This document shows positions 1 to 8,299 of a stretch of DNA of 64,000 nucleotides, one piece after another. How positions within the stretch are numbered: the first letter of the stretch is position 1; each line of letters begins with the position of its first letter. Under the pieces are notes generated by a model. That model had not been told where the DNA came from. It did no database searches and saw only the letters and a program-made list of their open reading frames with translations. Position numbers and translations under genes: made by a program. The DNA is taken from NCBI RefSeq assembly GCF_022387135.1, contig NZ_CP092462.1:1674001-1738000 (forward strand), read 5' to 3'. This DNA comes from Comamonas sp. B21-038 (GTDB lineage Bacteria; Pseudomonadota; Gammaproteobacteria; Burkholderiales; Burkholderiaceae_C).

Positions 1-559
1 CGGTCGCCGGTTGCGCGCCGATCAGCTCGCCAATGCGGGCCGTCGTGGGCGAGTAGACGCGCCATTTCATGCCCTTGAGGTCAGCTGCCGAGTTGATGGG
101 CTTCTTGGTGTAGATGCCTTGCGGCGGCCAGGCCACCGAATACAGCAGCACCTGGCCTTGCTTGTCCAGCAACTTCTGCAGCGCCGGCTTTTGGGCCTGG
201 TAGAGCTTGAACGCGTCGTCGTAGTTGTTGACGAGGAAGGGCAGTCCATCGACACCGAAGATCTGCGATTCATTCTGGAAACTCACCAGAAAGAACTCGC
301 CCATTTGCGCATTACCGGTTTGCACGGCACGCTTGATTTCGGGCATTTTGAACAGCGATGCACCAAAATGGGGTGTGATTTTGAGTTTGCCGCTGGTCGC
401 CGCGTCCACGTCCTTGACGAACTGCTCATTGTTTTTGGAGTGAAAGTTAAATGGTGCATACGCCGTGGCGAAATCCCATTTGGTTTGCGCAGCGGCTGCG
501 GTGGCAAAACCGATGCTGGCAACCAGGGTGGCGGTGGCACAAAAAACTCGACGCTTCAT
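1..559 (-). CDS. TRAP transporter solute-binding protein, DctP family (C-terminus outside window)
   Basis: Periplasmic binding protein for a tripartite ATP-independent (TRAP) uptake system, probably for a dicarboxylate or similar organic acid. The start codon is at 559, preceded by AGAAGGAG. Residues 1-24 are a signal peptide (basic start, hydrophobic core, AAAAQ cleavage region). The mature part begins KWDFATAY and carries KMPEIKRAVQTGNAQMGEF and later DLKGMKWRVYSP, both characteristic of DctP proteins. The frame stays open to the window edge, so only about 186 of the usual ~330 residues are seen. The DctQ and DctM membrane subunits are not visible; they may lie beyond the edge, downstream on the minus strand. 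The family call is firm. The substrate is unknown. Confidence 0.85.
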   Translation of the reverse strand, partial: MKRRVFCATATLVASIGFATAAAAQTKWDFATAYAPFNFHSKNNEQFVKDVDAATSGKLKITPHFGASLFKMPEIKRAVQTGNAQMGEFFLVSFQNESQIFGVDGLPFLVNNYDDAFKLYQAQKPALQKLLDKQGQVLLYSVAWPPQGIYTKKPINSAADLKGMKWRVYSPTTARIGELIGAQPAT

Positions 560-931
560 GACGGCTCCTTCTAGAGACAAATAGGCGCAGCGGATGCTGC
601 CCGGGATGAATACGATCACCAGCGACAGCAACGTCTGCCGCAACTGCTATGCTGGTGAATTGTTTGCCAAAATTAACAGTTATTGCAAAGTAACGCTATA
701 CGGGGTTTCAACAATCGTCGGTTCTTGTAGGTTTCAAAATTTCTTTTGTGGGATGTGGTATTAAAAATTGTTCAACGATTTTTGATTTCGATGGAACACG
801 TCCATTATTTTTGCCGTCATAGTGTCATAGGGTTAATACTAGGTTTGCTGAGAAATCAGACAGCCCATGGGACGCCAAAGCATGACCTTAAGGCAGTCTT
901 AAGAGCCCTCTAAAGCCTGGAAGTGCAGGCG
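560..931. other. AT-rich non-coding stretch upstream of the DctP gene
   Basis: No gene is seen here. The DNA is visibly poorer in G+C than its surroundings, especially about 655-845, and should contain the promoter of the minus-strand DctP gene. It includes an imperfect inverted repeat around 765-785 (AAAAATTG, then CGATTTTT) and one copy of the 11-mer TTAATACTAGG at 833-843, which recurs twice around the cupin gene near 21.1-21.6 kb. Confidence 0.5.
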
Positions 932-969
932 CAAAAAAGCCACCACGGCGGCTGGAGCGCGGTGGTGGC
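932..969 (-). terminator. Rho-independent terminator of the DUF2889 gene
   Basis: On the minus strand a 9-bp stem (AGCCACCAC at 961-969, GTGGTGGCT at 937-945) with a 15-base loop is followed by six T residues (932-937). It lies just past the stop of the DUF2889 gene. Confidence 0.85.
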
Positions 970-1002
970 TGGCGTGAGGCAGCAGTGCAGCAGGGCGGCG
1001 GT

Positions 1003-1632
1003 TCAGCCCTTGTTGGCGCTGTCGTCGGCAGGCTTGTCGGCGGGGTTGGCGCTAGTGGTTGCCACCGCTGCAGTGCCGGTGCTGCCTGGCTTGGGCGCTT
1101 GCCAGCCGATGAATTGGGGGTAGATGGTGGCGACCCCTTTGCCATTGAAATCCCAGCCTTTGCACTGCCCCAGATGGCGGGGTGGCTGGTCCGATTGGGG
1201 GCGCGCAAAGGCCTGGTTCACGCTCTGGAAGGCGGCAGTCGCCATGTTGAACAGCAGCTCGCGCATATGGGTGCAGCCCTCGATGTTGCCGAGGTTGGCT
1301 TCGATGGCCTTGCGCCAACCGCGCGCCATGCAGCACCCCACCATGCGTTGCATCGCGGGCAGGGCCAGCGGGCACTCGCCCAGCGGATGCGCATCCATCG
1401 CGACCTCGATCGCAACCACTGTAAGTGTTGTATCAATGGTACAGCGAATCCACATATGGTGAATGGGTTCTCCGGCCATGCGTTTGCGCTCGCCGGAGAG
1501 CACCAGGTCATAGGCCTTGGTATCCACCAGCTCGCCTTCGACATCCCAGAGCCCATCGGCGCGCTCGAAGCTGCGGTAACGCACATCGCGCAAATGTTTG
1601 GGGACTCGGTTGGGGACGGGAGACAAAGGCAT
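1003..1632 (-). CDS. DUF2889 domain protein
   Basis: A 209-residue cytoplasmic protein with no signal peptide or membrane segment. It matches the DUF2889 family: an N-terminal RDVRYRSFERADGLWDVEGEL block, a central block on a HMWIRCTID strand, and a C-terminal EGCTHMRELLFNMATAAFQ block with conserved Cys and His. The last 35 residues are a low-complexity Ala/Pro/Thr tail. The biochemical function of the family is not established. The gene is monocistronic: it has its own terminator downstream, and the aldehyde dehydrogenase gene upstream ends in another. Confidence 0.8.
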   Translation of the reverse strand: MPLSPVPNRVPKHLRDVRYRSFERADGLWDVEGELVDTKAYDLVLSGERKRMAGEPIHHMWIRCTIDTTLTVVAIEVAMDAHPLGECPLALPAMQRMVGCCMARGWRKAIEANLGNIEGCTHMRELLFNMATAAFQSVNQAFARPQSDQPPRHLGQCKGWDFNGKGVATIYPQFIGWQAPKPGSTGTAAVATTSANPADKPADDSANKG

Positions 1633-1805
1633 GGGAGAGGGTGTCGCGGTGGGATTGTTTTTTATGAATGACCCGGTTTGGTGCAGACGGCGCGGTATCG
1701 CTGCGCTGCCATGCCAACAGTGTTGATCACTATGCGGCTGTTGCTGCGGGCTGTCTGTGCAGCAGGTGACAGGGGGGCTGCCGGCTGCGCAGAGCCCTCT
1801 ATTGT

Positions 1806-1844
1806 AAAAACAATCGCGCCGCCGCTGCAGAGCAGGGGCGGCGC
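1806..1844 (-). terminator. Rho-independent terminator of the aldehyde dehydrogenase gene
   Basis: On the minus strand an 8-bp GC stem (GCGCCGCC at 1837-1844, GGCGGCGC at 1816-1823) is followed by GATTGTTTTT. It sits about 25 bases past the stop codon at 1871. Confidence 0.75.
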
Positions 1845-1870
1845 TGTGGGGGAGGGCCTGCGAGCCGGTA

Positions 1871-3304
1871 TCAGCCGTGGCGGATGGCGACGGTCTTCAG
1901 CGTGGTAAAGCCATACAGCGCTTCAAAGCCCTTTTCGCGGCCGTGACCGCTGGCCTTGGTGCCGCCAAAGGGCAGCTCCACACCGCCGCCGGCGCCGTAG
2001 TTGTTGATGAAGACCTGGCCGCTGCGCAGGCGCTTGGCCACGCGGAACTGGCGGCCGCCATCACGCGTCCAGACGCCGGCGACCAGGCCGAACTGGGTGG
2101 CATTGGCCATCTTGATGGCTTCTTCCTCGGTGTCGAAGGCCATGGCGCTGAGAATGGGGCCAAAGATCTCTTCCTGGGCCAGGCGGTGGTCCACGGGCAC
2201 ATCGCGCAGCAAGGTGGGGGCCTGGTAGTAGCCGCCCTCTGGTGCCTCGTCGATGATCTGGCCCTGCGCGACGACGGAGATGCCGTCGTTGTGCGCATCG
2301 CTCAGAAAATCCCAGACGCGCTGCTGCTGGGTCTGGCGGATCAGCGGGCCCAGGTCCAGGTCCAGGCTGGCCGGGCCCACGCGCAGCGCTTCGAAGGCGC
2401 TGCCCAGGCGTGCCAGCAGGGTTTCGTAAATGCTGCGTTCGACCAGCAGACGCGAGCCGGCCGAGCAGGTCTGGCCGGAGTTCTGGATGATGGCGTTGAT
2501 GATGGTCGGGATGGCGGCATCCAGATCGGCATCGGCAAACACGATCTGCGGGCTCTTGCCACCGAGCTCCAACGTGCAGGGGCAGTGGCGCTCGGCAGCG
2601 GCCTGCTCGATCAAGGTGCCGATGCGGGGGCTGCCGGTAAAGCTGATGTGGTCCACATCGGGATGGCGGGCCAGCGCATCGCCCACTTCATGGCCAAAAC
2701 CAGTGACGATGTTGATGGCGCCGGCAGGAAAGCCCACGTCGGCCGCCAGCTGCGCCACGCGGATGAGGCTCAGGCATGCGTCTTCGGAGGGCTTGACGAC
2801 GCAGACATTGCCTGCCGCCAGCGCGGCGCCCACGCAGCGGCCAAAGATCTGCATCGGGTAGTTCCAGGGCACGATATGACCGGTCACGCCATGGGGTTCG
2901 CGCCAGGTCAGCACGCTGAAATCATGGGGGTAGGGAATCGTCTCGCCATGGAGCTTGTCTGCCGCGCCGGCGTAGAACTCGAAATAGCGCCCCAGCGCCA
3001 ATGCGTCGGCCTTGGCCTGCTTCGTGGGCTTGCCGCAATCACGCTGCTCGATGGCGGCCAGTTCATCGGCATGCTCCAGCACCTTGGCCGACAGGCGCAT
3101 CATCAGGCGGCTGCGTTCCGCAGGGCTGGTCTTGCGCCATACGTTGTCGTAGCACAGACGTGCGGCCTGCACCGCATGGTCGACATCTTCCGCATTGCCG
3201 CGCTGGATTTCATCAAAGGGTTGGCCGTCAGAGGGGTCGAGGACGGGGATGGTCTTGCCCGACAGTGAGGGCACAGAGGCGTTGGCGATGTAATGCAATT
3301 GCAT
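1871..3304 (-). CDS. NAD(P)+-dependent aldehyde dehydrogenase
   Basis: Oxidises an aldehyde to the carboxylic acid with NAD(P)+. It is 477 residues from the ATG at 3304; the frame is open a further 23 codons upstream, but that extension does not look like family sequence. Visible ALDH signatures: PWNYP (Asn148), FTGS, general-base Glu246 in LELGGKSP and nucleophile Cys280 in NSGQTCSAGSR. The overall pattern resembles betaine-aldehyde or gamma-aminobutyraldehyde dehydrogenases. It stands alone with its own terminator and has no neighbouring choline or polyamine genes, so the substrate is not fixed. Confidence 0.9.
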   Translation of the reverse strand: MQLHYIANASVPSLSGKTIPVLDPSDGQPFDEIQRGNAEDVDHAVQAARLCYDNVWRKTSPAERSRLMMRLSAKVLEHADELAAIEQRDCGKPTKQAKADALALGRYFEFYAGAADKLHGETIPYPHDFSVLTWREPHGVTGHIVPWNYPMQIFGRCVGAALAAGNVCVVKPSEDACLSLIRVAQLAADVGFPAGAINIVTGFGHEVGDALARHPDVDHISFTGSPRIGTLIEQAAAERHCPCTLELGGKSPQIVFADADLDAAIPTIINAIIQNSGQTCSAGSRLLVERSIYETLLARLGSAFEALRVGPASLDLDLGPLIRQTQQQRVWDFLSDAHNDGISVVAQGQIIDEAPEGGYYQAPTLLRDVPVDHRLAQEEIFGPILSAMAFDTEEEAIKMANATQFGLVAGVWTRDGGRQFRVAKRLRSGQVFINNYGAGGGVELPFGGTKASGHGREKGFEALYGFTTLKTVAIRHG

Positions 3305-3570
3305 GGCGTTGTTCCGTTCTGGGTGCAATAGGCGGCGGAGTCTGCCAGCTGGCAGGCTCGAAACGGCCACCACGATAGCGCAGGAATGGGCCAGCGCCTA
3401 CCGGGATGAGCCCGCGGTTGTCACGGGTTTGACCAGCCCATTTGAGCAGCCTGTTGGCACTTTTTGGGCGATGGCGGGCCAATGCACCTAAAATCACGGG
3501 GTTTTGCCGCTGGCGGGCCGATATTTTGCGTGCTGCCGGCCCTCCATTCAATTGACCTCATAGGAATCGC

Positions 3571-4098
3571 ATGTCCTTCGAAAAACTGACCCCTGGCTCC
3601 AAGGCCCCTGATGTCTTCAATGTTGTGATCGAAATTTCGGCCAACTCCGCTCCTGTGAAGTACGAAGTGGACAAGGATTCGGGCTGCGTGTTTGTGGACC
3701 GCTTCCTGGGCACCGCGATGCACTACCCCGTGAACTACGGCTATGTGCCCCAGACCCTATCGGGCGACGGCGACCCGGTGGACGTGCTGGTGATGACGCC
3801 TTTCCCGTTGCCTACCGGTGTGGTGGTGCCTTGCCGCGCGATCGGCATCCTGCAGATGGAAGATGAGTCCGGCGTGGACGGCAAGGTGCTGGCCGTGCCC
3901 ACGCAGAAGCTGCTGCCTTCCTACGACAAGATCAACCACCTGAGCGATATCCACGACCTGGTGCTGCAGCAGATCTCGCACTTCTTCGAACACTACAAGG
4001 ACCTGGAAAAGGGCAAGTGGGTGAAGGTGCTGGGCTGGAAGGGTGTGGACGAAGCGCACAAGGAAATCCTCGACGGCATCGCCAACTGCAAGAAGTAA
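3571..4098 (+). CDS. ppa: Inorganic pyrophosphatase (family I)
   Basis: Hydrolyses pyrophosphate to two phosphates in the cytoplasm, pulling biosynthetic reactions forward. The length of 175 residues is normal for the bacterial hexameric enzyme. The active-site signature DGDPVDVLV starts at residue 66. The other metal- and phosphate-binding residues are in place: Glu21, Lys30 in VKYEVDK, Arg44 in FVDRFL and Tyr57 in NYGYVP. It is a single gene with a terminator 50 bases downstream. Confidence 0.97.
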   Translation: MSFEKLTPGSKAPDVFNVVIEISANSAPVKYEVDKDSGCVFVDRFLGTAMHYPVNYGYVPQTLSGDGDPVDVLVMTPFPLPTGVVVPCRAIGILQMEDESGVDGKVLAVPTQKLLPSYDKINHLSDIHDLVLQQISHFFEHYKDLEKGKWVKVLGWKGVDEAHKEILDGIANCKK

Positions 4099-4147
4099 GA
4101 AAGCGCCGCCTGCTGGGGCCTTGCGGCCCTCGCCAGGCCATGCTGAC

Positions 4148-4180
4148 AAAAGCCGGTTTTTCACCGGCTTTTTGCTTTTG
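4148..4180 (+). terminator. Rho-independent terminator after ppa
   Basis: Stem AAAAGCCGG/CCGGCTTTTT with a short T-rich loop, followed by TTTTGCTTTT. It lies between the ppa stop and the GTG start of the next gene, separating the two transcripts. Confidence 0.85.
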
Positions 4181-4236
4181 GGCGATGCGCCAGGCGCTAA
4201 GCTGGCAGGCATACAAAAAAGCGAAGGAGCGAGCAA

Positions 4237-5349
4237 GTGGTTGATGTCGTCGATTGCGTGGTGATTGGTGCAGGGGTGGTGGGGCTGGCTGTCGCCCGTG
4301 AACTCGCCTTGGCGGGGCGGGAAGTGCTGGTGCTGGAGGCCCAGGATGCCATTGGTACGGGCACGAGCTCGCGCAACAGCGAGGTAATCCATGCCGGCAT
4401 CTACTACGCCCAGGGATCGCGCAAGGCGCGCTGGTGTGTGGAGGGCAAGGCGCTGCTGTACGCCTACTGCCAGGAGCGAGGTATCGACCACCAGCGCTGC
4501 GGCAAGCTGATTGTGGCCACGTCCGAATCACAGCGCGCGAAGCTGCAGGACATTGCCCGCCATGCCGCTGCCAATGGCGTCGATGACCTGGTGCTGCTCA
4601 GCCGCGAAGAGGCCCGGGCACTCGAGCCCGCGCTGGAATGTGTGGCGGCGCTGCATTCGCCCAGTACCGGCATTGTCGACAGCCACGGCCTGATGCTCAG
4701 CCTGCAAGGCGACCTTGAAAATGCCGGTGGCATGGTGGTCTTCAACAGCCCGTTGGCTGCCGCCCGCTGCGAGGAGGGCAGTATCTTGCTGCGCACCGAA
4801 GATGGCACCGAGCTGCAGGCCACGACCGTGGTCAATGCTGCCGGCCTGTGGGCGCCCGATCTGGCGCGCAAGTTTGAAGGCGCAGACCTGACGCAGCTGC
4901 CGACCGCCCATTACGCCAAGGGCAACTACTTCACGCTGTCGGGCCGCGCGCCTTTCAGGCATCTGATCTACCCGGTGCCCGAGGTCGGTGGCCTGGGCGT
5001 GCATCTGACCCTGGACCTGGGTGGTCAGGCCAAGTTTGGTCCGGATGTGCAGTGGGTGCAAAGCCCGGAGGACCTGGTCGTTGATCCCGCCCGTGGCGAG
5101 GCCTTTTACGCGGCCGTGCGCCGCTACTGGCCGGCGCTGCAGGAGGGTGCGCTTGCAGCCGGCTACGCCGGCATCCGGCCCAAGATCAGCGGCCCTGGCG
5201 AGCCCGATGCCGACTTTGTACTGCAAGGCCCGGGTGTGCATGGCGCCACTGGTCTCTTCCATTTGCTGGGCATCGAATCTCCGGGGTTGACCAGTTGCCT
5301 GGCGATTGCGAAGGCAGTGGCCCGGGAAGTGGCCGGGCCTGGGGCATAG
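4237..5349 (+). CDS. FAD-dependent oxidoreductase, L-2-hydroxyglutarate oxidase (LhgO)-like
   Basis: A 370-residue DAO-fold flavoprotein. The FAD-binding GAGVVG motif is at residues 11-16, followed by the acidic end of beta-2 (VLVLEAQ). The stretch [15 protein letters not shown] (about 43-57) and the C-terminal IRPKISG...[27 protein letters not shown] are typical of L-2-hydroxyglutarate oxidases and related 2-hydroxyacid oxidases, which pass electrons to quinone or oxygen. Translation starts at GTG with GAAGGAG upstream; the ATG at 4244 is out of frame. It is monocistronic and close to membrane-associated proteins only by position. The LhgO assignment is probable, not proven. Confidence 0.8.
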   Translation: MVDVVDCVVIGAGVVGLAVARELALAGREVLVLEAQDAIGTGTSSRNSEVIHAGIYYAQGSRKARWCVEGKALLYAYCQERGIDHQRCGKLIVATSESQRAKLQDIARHAAANGVDDLVLLSREEARALEPALECVAALHSPSTGIVDSHGLMLSLQGDLENAGGMVVFNSPLAAARCEEGSILLRTEDGTELQATTVVNAAGLWAPDLARKFEGADLTQLPTAHYAKGNYFTLSGRAPFRHLIYPVPEVGGLGVHLTLDLGGQAKFGPDVQWVQSPEDLVVDPARGEAFYAAVRRYWPALQEGALAAGYAGIRPKISGPGEPDADFVLQGPGVHGATGLFHLLGIESPGLTSCLAIAKAVAREVAGPGA

Positions 5350-5469
5350 GCATGGATTACGCCCCGCGTGGACTGTGCTGGGAAAACTACAAATAGACGC
5401 TTTTGTACCGCGATAGTCGGAATCTTCTGACAGGCAGGGGTGCATATCTGAACCCGGCAGCGCCGCTTT

Positions 5470-5490
5470 CTCCGTTAACATGTAACGGAG
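5470..5490. promoter_or_regulatory. Inverted repeat upstream of the DUF883 operon
   Basis: A perfect 8-bp inverted repeat (CTCCGTTA, five-base spacer, TAACGGAG) about 85 bases before the start of the DUF883 gene. Neither arm is followed by a T run, so it looks more like a protein-binding site than a terminator. Confidence 0.4.
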
Positions 5491-5574
5491 CTAACGCCAT
5501 GCCGCAGTCCTTGTTTGTGCTGCACGGCGTCTGCGGAACTTTCCTGTAGCCTGACCAAGAAAAGGATGATGAAT

Positions 5575-5892
5575 ATGCGTAAATCCAATTTGCTGAGCGA
5601 TACCGTTGAGAATGCCCAGGCTGATCTGGAAAAACTGGTGAGTGATCTGCGCGGCGTGCTGTCGAGCAAGGACCTGGACGGCGTGCCGGATATCAAGCAA
5701 CTGCGCCAGCGCCTGGAAGACACCGCTGGCGATGCCCGTGAAGGTGCAGTGCGCGCAGCCCAGGAAGCTGCCCGTCAGGCCAAGGAGGCGGCACTGGCCG
5801 CAGACCGCTATGCCCACGATGAGCCATGGCGCGTTGCTGGCGCAGCGCTGGCCGTGGGCGCGCTGATCGGCTTTATCTTCTCGCGCCGCTAA
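5575..5892 (+). CDS. DUF883 family protein (ElaB/YqjD-like, C-terminal membrane anchor)
   Basis: A 105-residue protein: a long charged Ala/Glu/Lys-rich helix (probable coiled coil, residues 10-80) followed by one hydrophobic segment (VAGAALAVGALIGFIF) and a basic C-terminus. This is the layout of ElaB/YgaM/YqjD proteins, which E. coli uses to tether stationary-phase ribosomes to the inner membrane. AAAGGATGATGAAT precedes several clustered ATGs. I chose 5575; 5566 and 5569 are also possible. It is the first gene of a three-gene operon equivalent to yqjD-yqjE-yqjK. Confidence 0.8.
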   Translation: MRKSNLLSDTVENAQADLEKLVSDLRGVLSSKDLDGVPDIKQLRQRLEDTAGDAREGAVRAAQEAARQAKEAALAADRYAHDEPWRVAGAALAVGALIGFIFSRR

Positions 5893-6001
5893 GCTGCGCC
5901 CGATGGCCAGTTGCCGGCACCATAGCCGCACTGGCCTGGCCCGACGGGCCAAGACCTAGAACAAGGGGCACCCCGGTGCCCCATATGCACGAGGAGAGTC
6001 C

Positions 6002-6400
6002 ATGAACTGGTTGTCTGTGCTGGGTGTGGATGACATGCTGATGCGCTTTCGCGCGCTGCTGTCTGAAAGCGCCATGGCGGCTGAAGACCGAATGGATCTG
6101 CTGGCCATTGAATGGCAGGAGCAGAAGAAGAACCTGATCTGGCTGGTACTGATGGGTTTGGTGGTCGCAGGCCTGACCATCGTCGCGCTGACGGTGCTGT
6201 CGGGCGCCATCATCATTTCGTTCTGGGACACGCCCAACCGCATGCTCGCCACCTGGCTGGTGGCCGGTGTTTGGCTGTTGCTGTGGCTGGGTGTTCTGGC
6301 TTTCCTGTATTTCACGACGAAGAAAGCCGCCAATCCCTTCCAGCTGACCAAGACCGTGCTGCGCCAGGACTGGCAAGCGGTCAAGGGCCGTCTTAAATAA
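6002..6400 (+). CDS. Phage-holin-like membrane protein (YqjE family)
   Basis: A 132-residue protein with an N-terminal amphipathic region and two strong transmembrane helices (about 43-70 and 75-103). It fits the phage holin family 3/YqjE group. Despite the family name there is no phage gene nearby; its partners are the DUF883 and YqjK-like genes, as in enterobacterial yqjDEK. It starts at 6002 after GAGGAGAG. Its stop overlaps the next start by one base (TAATG). Confidence 0.75.
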   Translation: MNWLSVLGVDDMLMRFRALLSESAMAAEDRMDLLAIEWQEQKKNLIWLVLMGLVVAGLTIVALTVLSGAIIISFWDTPNRMLATWLVAGVWLLLWLGVLAFLYFTTKKAANPFQLTKTVLRQDWQAVKGRLK

Positions 6401-6756
6401 TGCAGGTGACCAACGCTATGAGCAATGCAAGCAAGGACGCTGATCTGGTGCTGCTGCAGGCCACGGATCCGCAAGCGCGTGAAGTGCTGCAGCGTATAGA
6501 GAACCAGCGTGAACGTCTCGAAGGCCGCCGCCTGGCGCGCCAGCAGGCACTCACGCTGCGCAGAGATGCTGCCGGAGGCCAGCACAACCCGATGGCCTAT
6601 GGCACGTTGGCAGAGCGCTTGATCAACTTTGGCCGTGAGCATCCTTTGGTATGTGCCGGTCTGGTCGGTGCCGGTCTGTTGCTGGGCCCCCGCAAGCTGA
6701 TCCGCATGGCCTCGATCGCGATGCCCATCGTGATGAAATTGCGCCGCAGCCATTAG
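6400..6756 (+). CDS. YqjK-like small protein, third gene of the DUF883 operon
   Basis: A 118-residue protein: a charged N-terminal helix rich in Gln, Arg and Glu, a central block, then a hydrophobic Gly/Leu segment (LVCAGLVGAGLLLG) and a basic end. ATG at 6400 overlaps the preceding stop, so translational coupling is likely; ATG at 6418 is an alternative. The assignment to a YqjK-like role rests on position and overall composition, not on a recognised domain. Confidence 0.6.
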   Translation: MQVTNAMSNASKDADLVLLQATDPQAREVLQRIENQRERLEGRRLARQQALTLRRDAAGGQHNPMAYGTLAERLINFGREHPLVCAGLVGAGLLLGPRKLIRMASIAMPIVMKLRRSH

Positions 6757-6797
6757 GCTGCACGCGAGCGCAGCCTCGCACCTTTGGCTCCCTGGAG

Positions 6798-6830
6798 ACC
6801 GCCATGCTTTACCGCATGGCGGTTTTTTTT
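6798..6830 (+). terminator. Rho-independent terminator of the DUF883 operon
   Basis: Stem ACCGCCATGC/GCATGGCGGT (10 bp), six-base loop, then eight T residues. One of the strongest terminators in the window. Confidence 0.93.
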
Positions 6831-7157
6831 CGTGCTACAGCCACGGGCACAGTCCCGGCAATAGGGACAGTCCGCTTGCTGTCTGCGATGGCATCGCGAA
6901 AATACGCTGTCAAGCCCCGCTTATCTGGTTAGAATGCGCGGCGCGCTGTGTATATACGCATTGCGTGGTGCACTTGTTTTTTGCGCTGTGCTCGGTGTTG
7001 CTGGTGCTGAAACGGACGGCTAATAACGCATGTTTGCTCCTGAAAATGGAGCAAGCACGGGCCTGTGCACGGCAGCGGCGCAAGACACGGTACAGAACTT
7101 GCTTCTCTCGCCCGCCCACTTGATCGCAGGTGGATCTCACCCCTAAGGAGTTTCTTG
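6831..7157 (+). promoter_or_regulatory. Leader and promoter region of the BMP transporter operon, with a hairpin
   Basis: No gene is seen. It holds a 10-bp hairpin at 7031-7057 (TGTTTGCTCC, seven-base loop TGAAAAT, GGAGCAAGCA; one G-U pair) with no T run after it. A purine- or pyrimidine-sensing RNA element would make sense before this operon, but I could not match the sequence to a known riboswitch consensus by eye. Confidence 0.35.
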
Positions 7158-8162
7158 ATGACTACACGGCGTCGTATTGTTCAAACCTGTCTGGCTGCGC
7201 TTCCCCTTGCGCTGGCTGGCTTGTCGGCTGCACCGGCCTGGGCGCAGACCAAGGTCAAGGTCGCGGCGGTGTACACCGTGCCGTATGAACAGCAATGGGT
7301 CAGCCGCATCCATGAGGCGCTCAAGGCTGCCGAGGCGCGTGGCGAGATCGAGTACAAGTCCAGCGAGAACGTCGCCAATGCGGACTACGAGCGCGTGATG
7401 CGCGAGTACGCGACGGGCGGTGCGCAGCTGATGTTTGGTGAGGTGTTCGGTGTGGAAGCGGCTGCTCGCAAGGTCGCCAAGGACTTTCCGAAGACCGCCT
7501 TTGTGATGGGCTCGTCCGGCAAGATCCAGGCGCCCAATTTCAGTGTGTTCGACAACTATATCCAGGAGCCTGCGTACCTGACGGGCATGGTGGCCGGCGG
7601 CATGACCAAGACGGGCAAGATCGGCATGGTCGGCGGTTTCCCGATTCCGGAAGTCAACCGCCTGATGCATGCCTTCATGGCCGGCGCCAAGGAAGTGAAC
7701 CCCAAGGTGGAGTTCACCGTCAGTTTCATCAACAGCTGGTTTGACCCGCCCAAGGCCAAGGAAGCGACCTTTGCGATGATCGACAAGGGTGCGGACGTGC
7801 TGTATGCCGAGCGTTTCGGTGTGAGCGATGCGGCCAAGGAGAAGGGCAAGCTGGCGATCGGCAATGTGATCAACACCCAGGCACAGTACCCCGATACCGT
7901 GGTGGCTTCGGCGCTGTGGCACATGGAGCCCAGCGTGGAGCGCGCGATCAAGGCGGTGAAGGACGGCAGCTACAAGGCGGAGGACTACGGCCCGTACTCG
8001 ATGATGAAGTACAAGGGCTCGTCGCTGGCACCGTTTGGCACCTTCGAGAAGAAGCTGCCCGCAGACTTGATCGCCAAGGTGCAGGCCAAGCAGGCCGACA
8101 TCCTGTCGGGCAAGTTCACCGTGAAGGTCGACGACTCGCAACCCAAGTCCACGGCCAAGTAA
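7158..8162 (+). CDS. BMP family ABC transporter substrate-binding protein
   Basis: Periplasmic binding component of a nucleoside/nucleobase importer (BMP/PnrA-like/NupA family). The start at 7158 has CTAAGGAG seven bases upstream. Residues 1-29 form a signal peptide ending AWA|Q. The mature protein begins VKVAAVYTVPYEQQWVSRIHEAL and has family features such as EYATGGAQLMFGEVFG and VNRLMHAFMAGAKEVNP. It heads an operon with the matching ATPase, two permeases and a cytosine-deaminase-like enzyme, which points to a nucleobase or modified pyrimidine/purine as ligand. Confidence 0.9.
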   Translation: MTTRRRIVQTCLAALPLALAGLSAAPAWAQTKVKVAAVYTVPYEQQWVSRIHEALKAAEARGEIEYKSSENVANADYERVMREYATGGAQLMFGEVFGVEAAARKVAKDFPKTAFVMGSSGKIQAPNFSVFDNYIQEPAYLTGMVAGGMTKTGKIGMVGGFPIPEVNRLMHAFMAGAKEVNPKVEFTVSFINSWFDPPKAKEATFAMIDKGADVLYAERFGVSDAAKEKGKLAIGNVINTQAQYPDTVVASALWHMEPSVERAIKAVKDGSYKAEDYGPYSMMKYKGSSLAPFGTFEKKLPADLIAKVQAKQADILSGKFTVKVDDSQPKSTAK

Positions 8163-8299
8163 GCCGGGCCTGGATTGCATAGGCGCTGTGCCCACTGGCA
8201 TGGCGCCTCCACTTCCAGCTCCGGCACTTGCCGGGGCTGTTTTTGTGCCCGCTGGCAGGCCACGCCGCCTGCCCAGCGAACCCAGCGGCCCCTTTGCCC

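Noticed and set aside
11..574. Plus-strand coding region at the left edge
   Set aside because: The minus strand encodes a DctP protein with signal peptide and ribosome-binding site; the plus-strand frame is its shadow.
6002..6400. Prophage remnant indicated by a holin-family protein
   Set aside because: The gene sits in a yqjDEK-like operon, and no integrase, lysin, capsid or tail gene is found nearby.
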